In this document: positions 1 through 7,462 of the stretch, in pieces
Numbering within the stretch: position 1 is the first letter of the stretch
Layout of the letters: every line of letters starts with the position of its first letter
Source of the DNA: Verrucomicrobiota bacterium
GTDB taxonomy: Bacteria; Verrucomicrobiota; Verrucomicrobiia; Opitutales; Opitutaceae
Assembly: GCA_023457715.1 (NCBI GenBank)
Contig: JAEWKR010000117.1
Location: forward strand, 1 to 14,846
Length of the DNA: 14,846 bases
Reading direction: 5' to 3'
Position numbers and translations under genes: made by a program
The notes under the pieces: model-generated
The model's input: only the letters and a program-made list of their open reading frames with translations
The model's database searches: none
What the model was told of the DNA's origin: nothing

Positions 1-22
1 GTCCAGTTCTCCGGACCTTCCT

Positions 23-48
23 GGTGGACCGCGGGCGGCCCGCCCGCC
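23..48. repeat. GC-rich inverted-repeat element, partial copy at window start
   Basis: The core GCGGGCGGCCCGCCCGC is preceded by GGTGGACC. It is nearly self-complementary, and its exact reverse complement occurs at 14792-14808. Positions 1-6 (GTCCAG) resemble the end of the opposite arm seen at 14811-14816, so the window probably starts inside a longer hairpin element. It lies just downstream of the nadB stop codon, where it could act as a transcript end. That role is inference. Confidence 0.7.
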
Positions 49-70
49 TCCCGGGGCTGGAAAACGATCC

Positions 71-1627
71 TCATGCCTCGTTGACCACGTAATGGCTGCC
101 GCGACTGCGCGGATTCAGGGAGGCGGCGTGCACCACCAGCAAGGCGGTCTGAATCGCGTTGCGCAGCTCCACCAGCTCCCGCGTCAACCGGCAGCCCCGA
201 TAGAAGCTCTGCACCTCCTCGCGCAGTTCCAGCAGGATGCGCCGGGCCCGCGTCAGGCGCTTGGGCGACCGCACGACCCCGGCGTAATTCCACATCGTGT
301 GCTGGATCTGAAGCATGTCCTGCCGGACCAGCACCGGATCCGCTTCGCGCGTGGGGCTTTCCCATTCGCGGGGCACCGGCAGACGAAACTCCTCCCGCGC
401 CACGTCCTCCGCGTCCGCCATGGCCGCAAATTTCGCGCTGACCAGGCATTCGAGCAGCGAGGTGCTGGCCAGCCGGTTGGCGCCGTGCAGCCCGGTGCAG
501 CCATTCTCCCCGATGGCGTTCAGGTGCCGGACGCTGGTCCGCCCATTCAGGTCCGTGTGCACGCCGCCACAGGCGAAGTGCGCCGCCGGCACGACGGGAA
601 TCGGCTCGCGCGTGATGTCCACGCCGTACTCCAGACAGCGCTGATGAATGCTGGGGAAGCGTTCGCGAATGAAGTCGGGTTTCAGGGCGGACAGGTCCAG
701 GAACGCACAGGGCTCCCCGCTGGCCGCCAGTTCCTGGGTGATGCCCCGCGCCACGATGTCGCGCGGCGCGAGCGAGCCGCGCGGGTTGAGGGCATCCATG
801 AAGGCCTCGCCCCGGGCGTTGCGGATCACGGCGCCTTCCCCGCGCAGCGCCTCCGTGATCAGGAAACGGGGGGCGTTCTTCCGCGCAAAAACGGTGGGAT
901 GAAACTGGACGTATTCGAGGTCGATCAGGCGCGCCCCGACCCGGTAGGCCATCGCCACGCCGTGACCGACACTGCCCGGCTGGTTGGTCGAATGCAGGAA
1001 TATCTGCCCGAGCCCGCCGGTCGCCAGCACCGTCTTCTTCGCCACCACCGCGCAGGTCTCGCCGGTCAGCGTATTCAGGACATAAGCCCCAAAGCAGGTC
1101 AGCGGCTCGTAGTGGTCGCCGATGTCGGCCGAATTATGGGACAGGGTCAGCAGGTCGATCGCCACCCAGCCGCTGCGCCGCGTGATCAAGGGCGTCTCGT
1201 CGACGCGCTTCGCCACGGCCGCCAGAATCGCGTGGCCGGTCGTGTCCTTGGCGTGGATGATCCGGCGCGCGCTGTGGCCGCCTTCCCGGGTCAGGTCGAG
1301 CGCGCCTGCCGCGTCCCGATCGAACCCGACCTTGAGTTCGTCGAGCAGCAGTTCCTCCACCGCGCGGGGCCCCTCCCGGACGAGATGATCGACCGCCGCC
1401 GGGTTGGCGGTCCCGTCGCTCGCCTCGAGGATGTCGCTGGCCAGCAGCTTGGGGTCGTGACCCGCGTCGTAAATGATGCCGCCTTGCGCCCAGTCGCTGT
1501 TGGCCTGCAGGGGCCCATCGAGCGAGAGCAGTTCCACCTGCAGGCCCAGCTTGGCCGCGCGCAGGGCATACGCGCAACCGGCCAGCCCGGCACCGATGAC
1601 AAGGCAGTCCGTGCGCAGCGTGTTCAT
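71..1627 (-). CDS. nadB: L-aspartate oxidase NadB
   Basis: This 518-residue flavoprotein oxidises L-aspartate to iminoaspartate, the first step of de novo NAD synthesis in the cytoplasm. The N-terminal dinucleotide-binding GAGLAG is at residues 12-17. The FAD-contacting AQGG is at 47-50. Active-site residues known from the E. coli enzyme have counterparts here: His243 in QFHPT, Arg262 in ALRGEGA, Arg289 in APRD and His350 in AAHFACGGV. The helical C-terminal domain ends in NPRSRGSHYVV, as is usual for the family. Length is close to the E. coli protein (about 540). The ATG at 1627 overlaps the nadC stop as ATGA, so translation is probably coupled to nadC. The product is handed to quinolinate synthase NadA, encoded at the head of the same gene group. 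Nothing looks damaged. Succinate dehydrogenase flavoprotein is the main homologous alternative, but the neighbours nadA and nadC make NadB secure. Confidence 0.97.
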   Translation of the reverse strand: MNTLRTDCLVIGAGLAGCAYALRAAKLGLQVELLSLDGPLQANSDWAQGGIIYDAGHDPKLLASDILEASDGTANPAAVDHLVREGPRAVEELLLDELKVGFDRDAAGALDLTREGGHSARRIIHAKDTTGHAILAAVAKRVDETPLITRRSGWVAIDLLTLSHNSADIGDHYEPLTCFGAYVLNTLTGETCAVVAKKTVLATGGLGQIFLHSTNQPGSVGHGVAMAYRVGARLIDLEYVQFHPTVFARKNAPRFLITEALRGEGAVIRNARGEAFMDALNPRGSLAPRDIVARGITQELAASGEPCAFLDLSALKPDFIRERFPSIHQRCLEYGVDITREPIPVVPAAHFACGGVHTDLNGRTSVRHLNAIGENGCTGLHGANRLASTSLLECLVSAKFAAMADAEDVAREEFRLPVPREWESPTREADPVLVRQDMLQIQHTMWNYAGVVRSPKRLTRARRILLELREEVQSFYRGCRLTRELVELRNAIQTALLVVHAASLNPRSRGSHYVVNEA

Positions 1628-2514
1628 GCGCGCTGGCGACGGCGGCGACCCTTCGCGGGCAGACGCGCCGCGGTGGGTTTGGCCGGAGGCAGGGTGAGGC
1701 TGAGGTCCGCGGCGATCGCGGAATGCGTCAGCGCGCCAATACTGATGACATCAACCCCCGGCAGCGCATAGCTCGCGAGGGTGTCGAATTTAACGCCGCC
1801 CGAGACTTCGATCGTGGCCGCGCCGCCGATCATCGCGACGGCGCCCCGGATCATGTCCGGGGACATATTGTCCAGGAGAATGACGTCGGCCCGGGCACGG
1901 ATGGCCTCCTTCACTTCCGCCAGCGTCTTCGCCTCGACTTCAATCTTGGCGAGGTGTGGCGCGGCCGCGCGGGTGAGCTGCACCGCCTTGGTCAGCGAAC
2001 CGGCGGCGGCGATATGGTTGTCCTTGATCAGGACATGCTCGCCGAGCGAGGACCGGTGATTGCTGCAACCGCCACAGCGCACGGCGTATTTCTCCAGCGC
2101 GCGCCAGCCCGGGGTTGTCTTCCGGGTGTCCACGATCCGCACGCCCGTTCCTTCGACTGCGGCAGCGTACTTCCGCGCCTGGGTGGCGATGCCGGACAGG
2201 CGCTGGAGAAAATTCAACGCGGTCCGCTCGGCCGTGAGCAACGCCGCCGTCGGCCCCGCCACCGTGAGGACGCGTCCACCGCGCCGGATCCGTTCACCGT
2301 CGCGCGCGGTGAGCGTCACCCGCAGCCGCGTATCGACCTTTTCGAACACCCGCGCCGCGATCGCGAGGCCACAGATCACCAGATCCTGCCCGGCCTCGAT
2401 GTAGGCGCGCGACCGGTGGGAGTCGGGGAAGATGGGCCGACTCGTGACGTCGCCCAGCCCCGCGTCCTCATCCAGCGCCAGGTCGATCAGGTGTTCAGTG
2501 CGGGGAGTAAGCAT
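1624..2514 (-). CDS. nadC: Nicotinate-nucleotide diphosphorylase (quinolinate phosphoribosyltransferase) NadC
   Basis: This 296-residue enzyme converts quinolinate and PRPP to nicotinate mononucleotide, CO2 and pyrophosphate. Counting from the chosen start, family motifs are: TAERTALNFLQRLSG from about residue 95, DTRKTTPGWR at 129-138, NHR after a cysteine-containing GGC at 148-150, LIKDNH at 162-167, IEVE at 191-194, LLDN at 213-216, EVSGGV at 236-241 and ISIGALTHS at 257-265. I chose the ATG at 2514 (MLTPRTEHLIDLALDEDAG). The frame stays open to a TTG at 2598, but those 28 extra codons translate repeat DNA. The protein ends in a basic tail (KGRRRRQRA), and its stop overlaps the nadB start as ATGA. 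One oddity is that the usual GGG before NHR reads GGC. The gene lies 153 bp downstream of nadA, with an inverted repeat between them that might reduce read-through. Confidence 0.95.
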   Translation of the reverse strand: MLTPRTEHLIDLALDEDAGLGDVTSRPIFPDSHRSRAYIEAGQDLVICGLAIAARVFEKVDTRLRVTLTARDGERIRRGGRVLTVAGPTAALLTAERTALNFLQRLSGIATQARKYAAAVEGTGVRIVDTRKTTPGWRALEKYAVRCGGCSNHRSSLGEHVLIKDNHIAAAGSLTKAVQLTRAAAPHLAKIEVEAKTLAEVKEAIRARADVILLDNMSPDMIRGAVAMIGGAATIEVSGGVKFDTLASYALPGVDVISIGALTHSAIAADLSLTLPPAKPTAARLPAKGRRRRQRA

Positions 2515-2520
2515 GGGGGA

Positions 2521-2554
2521 AAGGGCTGAAAGGCTGAAGGGCGAAAGGACTGAA
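2521..2554. repeat. Short tandem repeat of AAGG(G)CTGA words
   Basis: About four imperfect copies of a 7-9 bp word are strung together: AAGGGCTGA, AAGGCTGA, AGGGCGA and AAGGACTGA. They lie directly upstream of the nadC start codon on the coding (minus) strand and adjoin the inverted repeat at 2566-2650. In the nadC frame they would translate to an SPFSLSALSP-like stretch, which is one reason the longer nadC start is doubted. No inverted partner was found nearby. Confidence 0.6.
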
Positions 2555-2565
2555 CGTTTGAAACT

Positions 2566-2650
2566 AACCACAGATGGACACAGATGAACACGGATCAAAG
2601 GCCCGAGGCTTTCGATCTGGATCTGTGTCTATCTGTGTTCATCTGTGGTT
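2566..2650. repeat. Inverted repeat of decamers (AACCACAGAT type) between nadA and nadC
   Basis: The left arm is 2566-2596 and the right arm 2620-2650, each 31 nt. They pair at about 27 of 31 positions around a 23-nt loop. Each arm consists of three 10-bp words: the right arm reads ATCTGTGTCT, ATCTGTGTTC, ATCTGTGGTT, and the left arm reads AACCACAGAT, GGACACAGAT, GAACACGGAT. The ends are AACCAC and GTGGTT. The same family is present at 7317-7396. It sits in the 153-bp nadA-nadC gap, where an RNA hairpin could attenuate or stabilise the transcript. Function is inference. Confidence 0.9.
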
Positions 2651-2667
2651 GATCAGCCAGCTTGGCT

Positions 2668-3711
2668 CTAGTCCGTTGGGGCGAGTTCGAACATGCGATC
2701 GATGCAGCGCAAGGCGCGAAGACGCACCGCTTCGTCCAGCGTGACGATCTGCTCGGGCCGCGGGTCCTTCAACGCCTGCAGGACTTTCTCGAGCGAGTTC
2801 ATCTTCATGTAAGGGCACAGCCGGCACCCGCCGATGAAGTTCTTCTCCGGCGTCTCGACATTGAGCCGGCCGACCAGCCCGCATTCGGTCAGCATGAGAT
2901 AGTACGGCGCCGACGTGCTTTTAACGTACTTCATCATCGCGGCGGTGCTGCCGACAAAATCCGCCAGCCGGGCCACCTCCGCGGTGCATTCCGGGTGGGC
3001 TACGACCTGCAGGCCCGGGAACTGGGCGCGCGCCTGCGCGATGTCCGCGGGGGTGAACTCATCGTGAACCATGCAGGTGCCGTCCGAGGTGATGATTTCC
3101 TTGTCGACCCCCCGCCGCTTCAATTCGTCGCGCACGTTCTGCCCCATGAGGCGATCCGGGATGAACAGCACGCGTTTGGTCGGCAGGTTGGTGACGATAT
3201 GGTACACGTTACCCGAGGTCACACATACATCCGACTCCGCCTTCACCTCCGCGGTGCTGTTGATGTAGCAGACTACGGTGGCGTCGGGGTACGCCGCCTT
3301 GAGCCGGCGGACCTCCTCGCCCGTGATCGAGTCGGCGAGCGAACATCCAGACCCGCGATCGGGAACCACGACCGTGGCCTGAGGCGACAGAATCTTGGCG
3401 GTTTCCGCCATAAAGACCACCCCCGCGAAAACGATCATCTTCGCGCGCGCTTCCTTCGCCTTCAGGCTGAGGAAGTACGAATCGCCGCGGAAATCCGCGA
3501 CCCCGTAGATGATTTCCGGCTCCACATAAGAGTGGGCGAGGATCACCGCGCCTTTCTCCGCCTTCAACCGGTTGATTTCCAAGGTCAACGGCGCGATTTC
3601 GCGGCACGAATCCAGGTTCCACTGGCGGCCGCGCGGATCGCAGTCGACGTGCATCATCGACCGCAACAAGCGCTCAGCTTCGACCTCAACGGCATCCTCC
3701 GTGGCAATCAT
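2668..3711 (-). CDS. nadA: Quinolinate synthase NadA
   Basis: This 347-residue 4Fe-4S enzyme condenses iminoaspartate (from NadB) with dihydroxyacetone phosphate to give quinolinate. Counting from the start at 3711, visible family signatures are: AVILAHSYVEPEI around residues 55-67, FAGVVFMAETAKILSP around 95-110, GCSLADS with Cys123, CYINSTAEVKA around 148-158, TCMVHDEF with Cys213, and GGCRLCPYMKMN with Cys296 and Cys299. Cys123, Cys213 and Cys299 are the likely cluster ligands. The C-terminal motif is CxxCP rather than the CxxCxxCP of E. coli. I chose the ATG at 3711, preceded by a weak GGCGGA. A GTG at 3792 would add 27 residues, but this stretch lies in a GC-rich repeat and has no family similarity. 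It heads the nadA-nadC-nadB group and is separated from the upstream FG-GAP gene by 137 bp containing that repeat. Confidence 0.96.
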   Translation of the reverse strand: MIATEDAVEVEAERLLRSMMHVDCDPRGRQWNLDSCREIAPLTLEINRLKAEKGAVILAHSYVEPEIIYGVADFRGDSYFLSLKAKEARAKMIVFAGVVFMAETAKILSPQATVVVPDRGSGCSLADSITGEEVRRLKAAYPDATVVCYINSTAEVKAESDVCVTSGNVYHIVTNLPTKRVLFIPDRLMGQNVRDELKRRGVDKEIITSDGTCMVHDEFTPADIAQARAQFPGLQVVAHPECTAEVARLADFVGSTAAMMKYVKSTSAPYYLMLTECGLVGRLNVETPEKNFIGGCRLCPYMKMNSLEKVLQALKDPRPEQIVTLDEAVRLRALRCIDRMFELAPTD

Positions 3712-3772
3712 CGTCCGCCAATAAAGCGCGGAGCTGCAGCCAGTCAAAGCGGGGTTTGGGCTGCCAGAGTGA

Positions 3773-3830
3773 GCGGGCAGCCCGCGGTCCACCCGAACGG
3801 CTCGGTGGACCGCGGGCGGCTCGCCCGCCC
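3773..3830. repeat. GC-rich inverted-repeat element between the FG-GAP gene and nadA
   Basis: The left arm is 3773-3793 and the right arm 3804-3830, with a 10-nt loop. CGCGGTCCACC pairs perfectly with GGTGGACCGCG at the loop side. The outer part of each arm is itself a small GCGGGC/GCCCGC palindrome, with a 4-nt length difference between arms. It is the same family as the partial copies at 23-48 and 14792-14846. It lies between the stop of the large FG-GAP gene (3849) and the start of nadA (3711), where it could terminate the upstream transcript. Confidence 0.85.
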
Positions 3831-3848
3831 TGGATCATCCCAACGGCC

Positions 3849-6800
3849 TCACTCCTTCGGTACGAACAGCAGCAGCGGTCCGTCGCAGCGCGCGACGACC
3901 AGCGCCGGTCGCGCCTGGTTCGCCAGTTTCACGCACGCCGCGGCACGGGTGTCCCCCGGGATCAACAGCCCGGAATCGCGCGCGTTGAGCGCACGGAAGC
4001 CGCCCTTCCCGTCGCCTTTGAGCAGCAGTCCGACTCCGCCATCGAACCGCCCGGTGTTCGGCTCGGGGCCAAAGTTGTTGCCGCCGCAGAAAATATCGAG
4101 GACGGCATCGCCATCGAGGTCGCAGGCCACCAGCGCGTTGATCGGCGCGATCTGGGCCATCCGCGGCAGCGGTTGAAACGTGAACCTTCCTTCGGCCCCT
4201 TGCACAAAGACGCCGCTGCGGAGCTCGTTGGCGCTATACTGACGGGCCGCCGCCAACCGCTCGCCGAACAGATCCTTGACCGTCGCTTCGGCGAACGCGC
4301 GGTAGGTCGGGAACCGCTTCGGCAGCCAGGGGTAGGCATAGCTCAATTTGCTACGTCCGCGCAGGGGATAGAGATTCCCTCCTTCGTACTGCGCCTCGAT
4401 GATCTGCTCGCGGCCGCGGTCGTCGAGGTCGCCCACGAACAAGAGGGTCGGCTCCTCGGCCGTGGCGCGGTACTTGGTGTTCAATCCGACATTCCCCGCA
4501 ACCAGGTCGGTCCGGCCATCGCCGTTCACATCCGCCGCCGCCAGCGCTGACCACCACCCGCGCAGCGGCTCGAAGCCCGCGGATTCAGGCGCTCGTTCCA
4601 GCCGTCCGCCGGTGTTTTTGAACCACACGATCGGCCCCCACTCCGTGGCGACGACCAGATCGATCCGCCGATCGGCGTCGAGATCGGTCCAGAGCGCCGC
4701 GGTGACCATGCCGACGTCACGCAGGCCCGGCGCGACCTCATCGGTCACGTCCGCAAGCTTGCCGTCGCGCCGGGAATAAAGGCAGCTGCGCGGCGTCGCC
4801 GGGTACTTTCCAGGCACGACGCGCCCGCCGATGAAGAGATCGATCGCGCCGTCACCGTCAAAGTCCGCCGCGGCGAGCGTATCGTTGCTTTCCTTGTCCG
4901 CGGGCAGGAGGTCCTGCCGTGCGGCCACAAACCGGCCGTCGCCCTGGTTGACGAACAGCAGGTCCCCGAGGCGCTCATCCCCCTGTGGGTGCGCCACGCC
5001 CCCGGATGCCAGCAGCAGGTCGGGATGCCCGTCCGCGTTCGCATCGAAAAAGACGGCCTCCGTGATATCGATTTCCTTCGCCCCGCCCCAGGGTTGCTCG
5101 GGTGCGGGCGCAAACTGGCCGTTGGCTGCCCCCAGGAACAGCTGCGCGGCCGAACCGGCCCCGCCGCCGACGAAGACGTCGTCGTGGCCGTCCGCATTCA
5201 CATCGGCCACGGCCAGCGCAACCGCCATCCCGTTCAGCCGTCGCGGCAGCAGCCGCTGACGCGAGAACTCATCCACCGGGCGCAGCGCCAGGGTGTGCTT
5301 GAGACCCCGCGCTTGCGCGGCCTCCGCAAACACCGCGTGGTCCGCCGGGGGCTGCGCAAAGACCGCCGGCGCAGGCTTGATGTCCGCCGCCGCGGGTTCC
5401 GGGATCGTGATCAGCTGATTCGCCGCCACGCCCGTGAGCACCTGCGTTGCGCCGCGAGGCCAGCGGATCGTGATGCGGTCCACCGTCGTCGCGGCGCCAA
5501 GTCCGAAGTGAGCCACCGGCATTTCGCTCGCGACGATTCCACGCTCGGTAAACACCTGGCGCAGCTGACTCAGTCCGCCCGCCTCGAGCCGGATCTCGGC
5601 CCCGATGCCGTCGCGGTTGGACGCGCGTCCGGCCAGCTTCACCACGAGCCGGTTGCCTTCATGGGTGTTGTTGCGCACCACCGTCGGCGGTCGCTCGTAA
5701 TTGGCGTACACGAGGTCCAGGTCGCCGTCCTGGTCGAGATCGACCTGCACGCAACCGAAACTGACCCCGCGCTGGTCCAGGCCCCACTCCGCCGAAACGT
5801 CGCTGAAGCTGAGGTCGCCGCCGTTGCGAAACGCGAGGGTCGTCTCCTCGCGGGGCGGCGCATTCTTCCAGACCAGCGCCCGCGCCGTGAGCGTGGGTGC
5901 GACGTTCTGTTTGTCGACGAGGTCGGCGTCGATGAAGTTGCGGATCATGCCGCAGGTGACGAACACGTCGAGATGCCCGTCGTTGTCCAGGTCGCCGAGG
6001 CGCGAGGCCCAGGTCCACCCCGTCGCGTCCATGCCGGTCAGGTGCGCCACTTCCGCATAACGGTCGGTGCCGGTGTTCAGGTAGACCGCGTTCCACATGT
6101 ACTGCGGGATGAGTTCGGTCACCCGCTCCATCTCCCACAGGCCGCGTCCGAGCTCCTCCATGCCCGCCATGTACTCGCGGTGCGTGCGGTCGCGCATGTC
6201 CATCACCATGAAGTCCACGAGCCCGTCGTTGTTCAGGTCGCCCGAGTCGGCGCCCATCGAAAAGTAGGTCACGTGCGGCAGCCGCTCGTCGACCACGTCG
6301 ACGAAGGTGCCGTCGCCCTTGTTCAGGTACATGCGGTCGGGCGTCTCGAAGTCGTTCGCCACGTAAAGATCGGGCCACCCGTCATGGTTGAAGTCGCACC
6401 AGATGGCGGTGTGCCCCTGCGTCAATCCCCACACCCCGGACTTCGCGGTGACGTCGGTGAACTTGCCGCCGCCGTCGTTATGCAGCAGCACGTCGCGCCG
6501 GCCCTGGGGGCTCTTCGAAAAATCGAGGATGTTCGTGACGAGGTAGCAGTCGACGGCCCCGTCGCGGTCGTAATCCGCAAAGACCGCGTGCACGGACGCG
6601 TCCCGGACATCCAGGCCAAACTCCTTCGAGCGCTCCGTGAAACGGCCGTGGCCGTCGTTGACGAACAAAAGGTTGGGCGCGTCATAGCGGCAGAGGTAAA
6701 GGTCCGGCGCGCCATCCTGATTCACGTCGAGCACCGACACGCCAGTCTTGCTGGAACCTTCCTCGTGCGCCTGCACGCCGGCTTCCGCCGCGACATCGGT

Positions 6801-7160
6801 GAAAGTCAGGTCGCCCGTCTGCCGATACAGCGCGCAGGGACCGTTCTTCGAGACCGCGAAGATGTCCGGTTTCCCGTCCCGGTCGAAGTCCGCCACGGCG
6901 ATCCCGGTTTCCACCGCGCCGAGCGTCAGCTCGCGAAAGCGCGCGCCCCACATGCGCGGATCGTTGAAAACGTTCGGCACGGTCAGGCCGGACTGCTCGG
7001 GACTGAGCGCCGTGAAAGCCCTGGCGCCGGCGGCTCGCGGAGTCCGCGGGTTCAGCGGCGCTGCGGTGTAGGAGGCATCAGCGGCGAAGGCCGAGCCCAG
7101 CAGGCACAGGAGGGCCGCGCTTGCGCGTGCCGGCGGACAGGTGAAAAGCAAACGAAGCAT
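3849..7160 (-). CDS. Large secreted FG-GAP/VCBS repeat protein with central ASPIC/UnbV domain (CRTAC1-like)
   Basis: This 1103-residue exported protein of unknown substrate begins with a signal peptide (hydrophobic core about 13-26, AFA-AD cleavage site). At least thirteen FG-GAP calcium-binding loops of the DxDxDG type follow, at roughly residues 91, 145, 197, 256, 308, 390, 474, then 653, 706, 766, 826, 877 and 1014. About residues 510-590 form an ASPIC/UnbV segment (GIGAEIRL, HFGLG, ITIRWPRGATQ). The protein therefore looks like two beta-propeller halves joined by an ASPIC domain. Some loops in the second half are degenerate (DLDADRRID, DLDGDAVLD lack the glycine). Such proteins are common in Verrucomicrobia, Planctomycetes and Bacteroidetes and are thought to bind glycans or other proteins at the cell surface. 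A secreted haloperoxidase-like gene lies upstream on the same strand, but a 302-bp repeat-filled gap makes co-transcription uncertain. No Shine-Dalgarno sequence is seen before the ATG. Confidence 0.92.
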   Translation of the reverse strand: MLRLLFTCPPARASAALLCLLGSAFAADASYTAAPLNPRTPRAAGARAFTALSPEQSGLTVPNVFNDPRMWGARFRELTLGAVETGIAVADFDRDGKPDIFAVSKNGPCALYRQTGDLTFTDVAAEAGVQAHEEGSSKTGVSVLDVNQDGAPDLYLCRYDAPNLLFVNDGHGRFTERSKEFGLDVRDASVHAVFADYDRDGAVDCYLVTNILDFSKSPQGRRDVLLHNDGGGKFTDVTAKSGVWGLTQGHTAIWCDFNHDGWPDLYVANDFETPDRMYLNKGDGTFVDVVDERLPHVTYFSMGADSGDLNNDGLVDFMVMDMRDRTHREYMAGMEELGRGLWEMERVTELIPQYMWNAVYLNTGTDRYAEVAHLTGMDATGWTWASRLGDLDNDGHLDVFVTCGMIRNFIDADLVDKQNVAPTLTARALVWKNAPPREETTLAFRNGGDLSFSDVSAEWGLDQRGVSFGCVQVDLDQDGDLDLVYANYERPPTVVRNNTHEGNRLVVKLAGRASNRDGIGAEIRLEAGGLSQLRQVFTERGIVASEMPVAHFGLGAATTVDRITIRWPRGATQVLTGVAANQLITIPEPAAADIKPAPAVFAQPPADHAVFAEAAQARGLKHTLALRPVDEFSRQRLLPRRLNGMAVALAVADVNADGHDDVFVGGGAGSAAQLFLGAANGQFAPAPEQPWGGAKEIDITEAVFFDANADGHPDLLLASGGVAHPQGDERLGDLLFVNQGDGRFVAARQDLLPADKESNDTLAAADFDGDGAIDLFIGGRVVPGKYPATPRSCLYSRRDGKLADVTDEVAPGLRDVGMVTAALWTDLDADRRIDLVVATEWGPIVWFKNTGGRLERAPESAGFEPLRGWWSALAAADVNGDGRTDLVAGNVGLNTKYRATAEEPTLLFVGDLDDRGREQIIEAQYEGGNLYPLRGRSKLSYAYPWLPKRFPTYRAFAEATVKDLFGERLAAARQYSANELRSGVFVQGAEGRFTFQPLPRMAQIAPINALVACDLDGDAVLDIFCGGNNFGPEPNTGRFDGGVGLLLKGDGKGGFRALNARDSGLLIPGDTRAAACVKLANQARPALVVARCDGPLLLFVPKE

Positions 7161-7257
7161 GGTGTGGGAAGGGGGGTGTGGGAGCTACGGGCTCGCCGAA
7201 GCGTGAGGAGTGCGATGAACGTGGGAACCCGCGCTGGGTTCTTCACGAGTCAAAAGG

Positions 7258-7445
7258 AACCACGGAGGCACAGAGAACACAGGGCGATTTGTTTTGGGGC
7301 TCCTCCCAATCCTCTCAACCACAGATGGACCCAGATGGACTCAGATTTGGAGAAAGACCGGGCTGGATCCGTGTCCATCTGAGTTCATCTGTGGTTCAAT
7401 GGGTTTGATGTGGTTGCGGCGTAGCCGCTCTGTGCCTCTGTGGTT
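7258..7445. repeat. Nested inverted repeats in the FG-GAP/haloperoxidase gap, outer pair
   Basis: The outer arms are 7258-7275 (AACCACGGAGGCACAGAG) and 7428-7445, pairing at 17 of 18 positions. They enclose a second inverted repeat at 7317-7396. The outer arm resembles the inner one (both start AACCAC and contain CACAGA), so the two types look like diverged forms of one family. Immediately outside the outer arms are CAAAAGG (7251-7257) and CAAAGG (7446-7451) in direct orientation. These might be a degraded target duplication or simply part of the element. The whole 302-bp gap between 7161 and 7462 is mostly this structure. Confidence 0.85.
7317..7396. repeat. Inner inverted repeat of decamers (AACCACAGAT type)
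   Basis: The left arm is 7317-7346 and the right arm 7367-7396, 30 nt each, matching at 26 of 30 positions with a 20-nt loop. As in the copy at 2566-2650, each arm is three 10-bp words ending in AGAT or GGAT, and the ends are AACCAC and GTGGTT. Some mismatches between its arms restore or change pairing relative to the first copy. That fits old copies drifting, perhaps with some selection for pairing. Confidence 0.9.
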
Positions 7446-7462
7446 CAAAGGATCGGCGACGG

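Noticed and set aside
92..1771. Long open frame on the plus strand opposite nadB (559 codons)
   Set aside because: It is antisense to an intact nadB with all active-site residues. Its translation is rich in Arg, His and Gln, as expected from a GC-rich shadow frame.
3712..3792. Extended N-terminus of nadA from a GTG
   Set aside because: The 27 added residues translate the GC-rich repeat and a spacer, and NadA similarity begins after the ATG at 3711.
2662..4176. Plus-strand open frame opposite nadA (504 codons)
   Set aside because: It is antisense to nadA, runs through a repeat and shows no domain or start context.
4989..7382. Long open frame on the plus strand opposite the FG-GAP gene (797 codons)
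   Set aside because: It is a mirror of regularly repeated DxDxDG codons (GTC and GTCG words), giving a Val/His/Arg-rich translation with no recognisable domain.
7251..7451. Target-site duplication CAAAAGG / CAAAGG around the nested repeat
   Set aside because: The two words differ in length, and GTGGTTCAA also follows the inner arm, so they may belong to the element itself. Kept only as a note.
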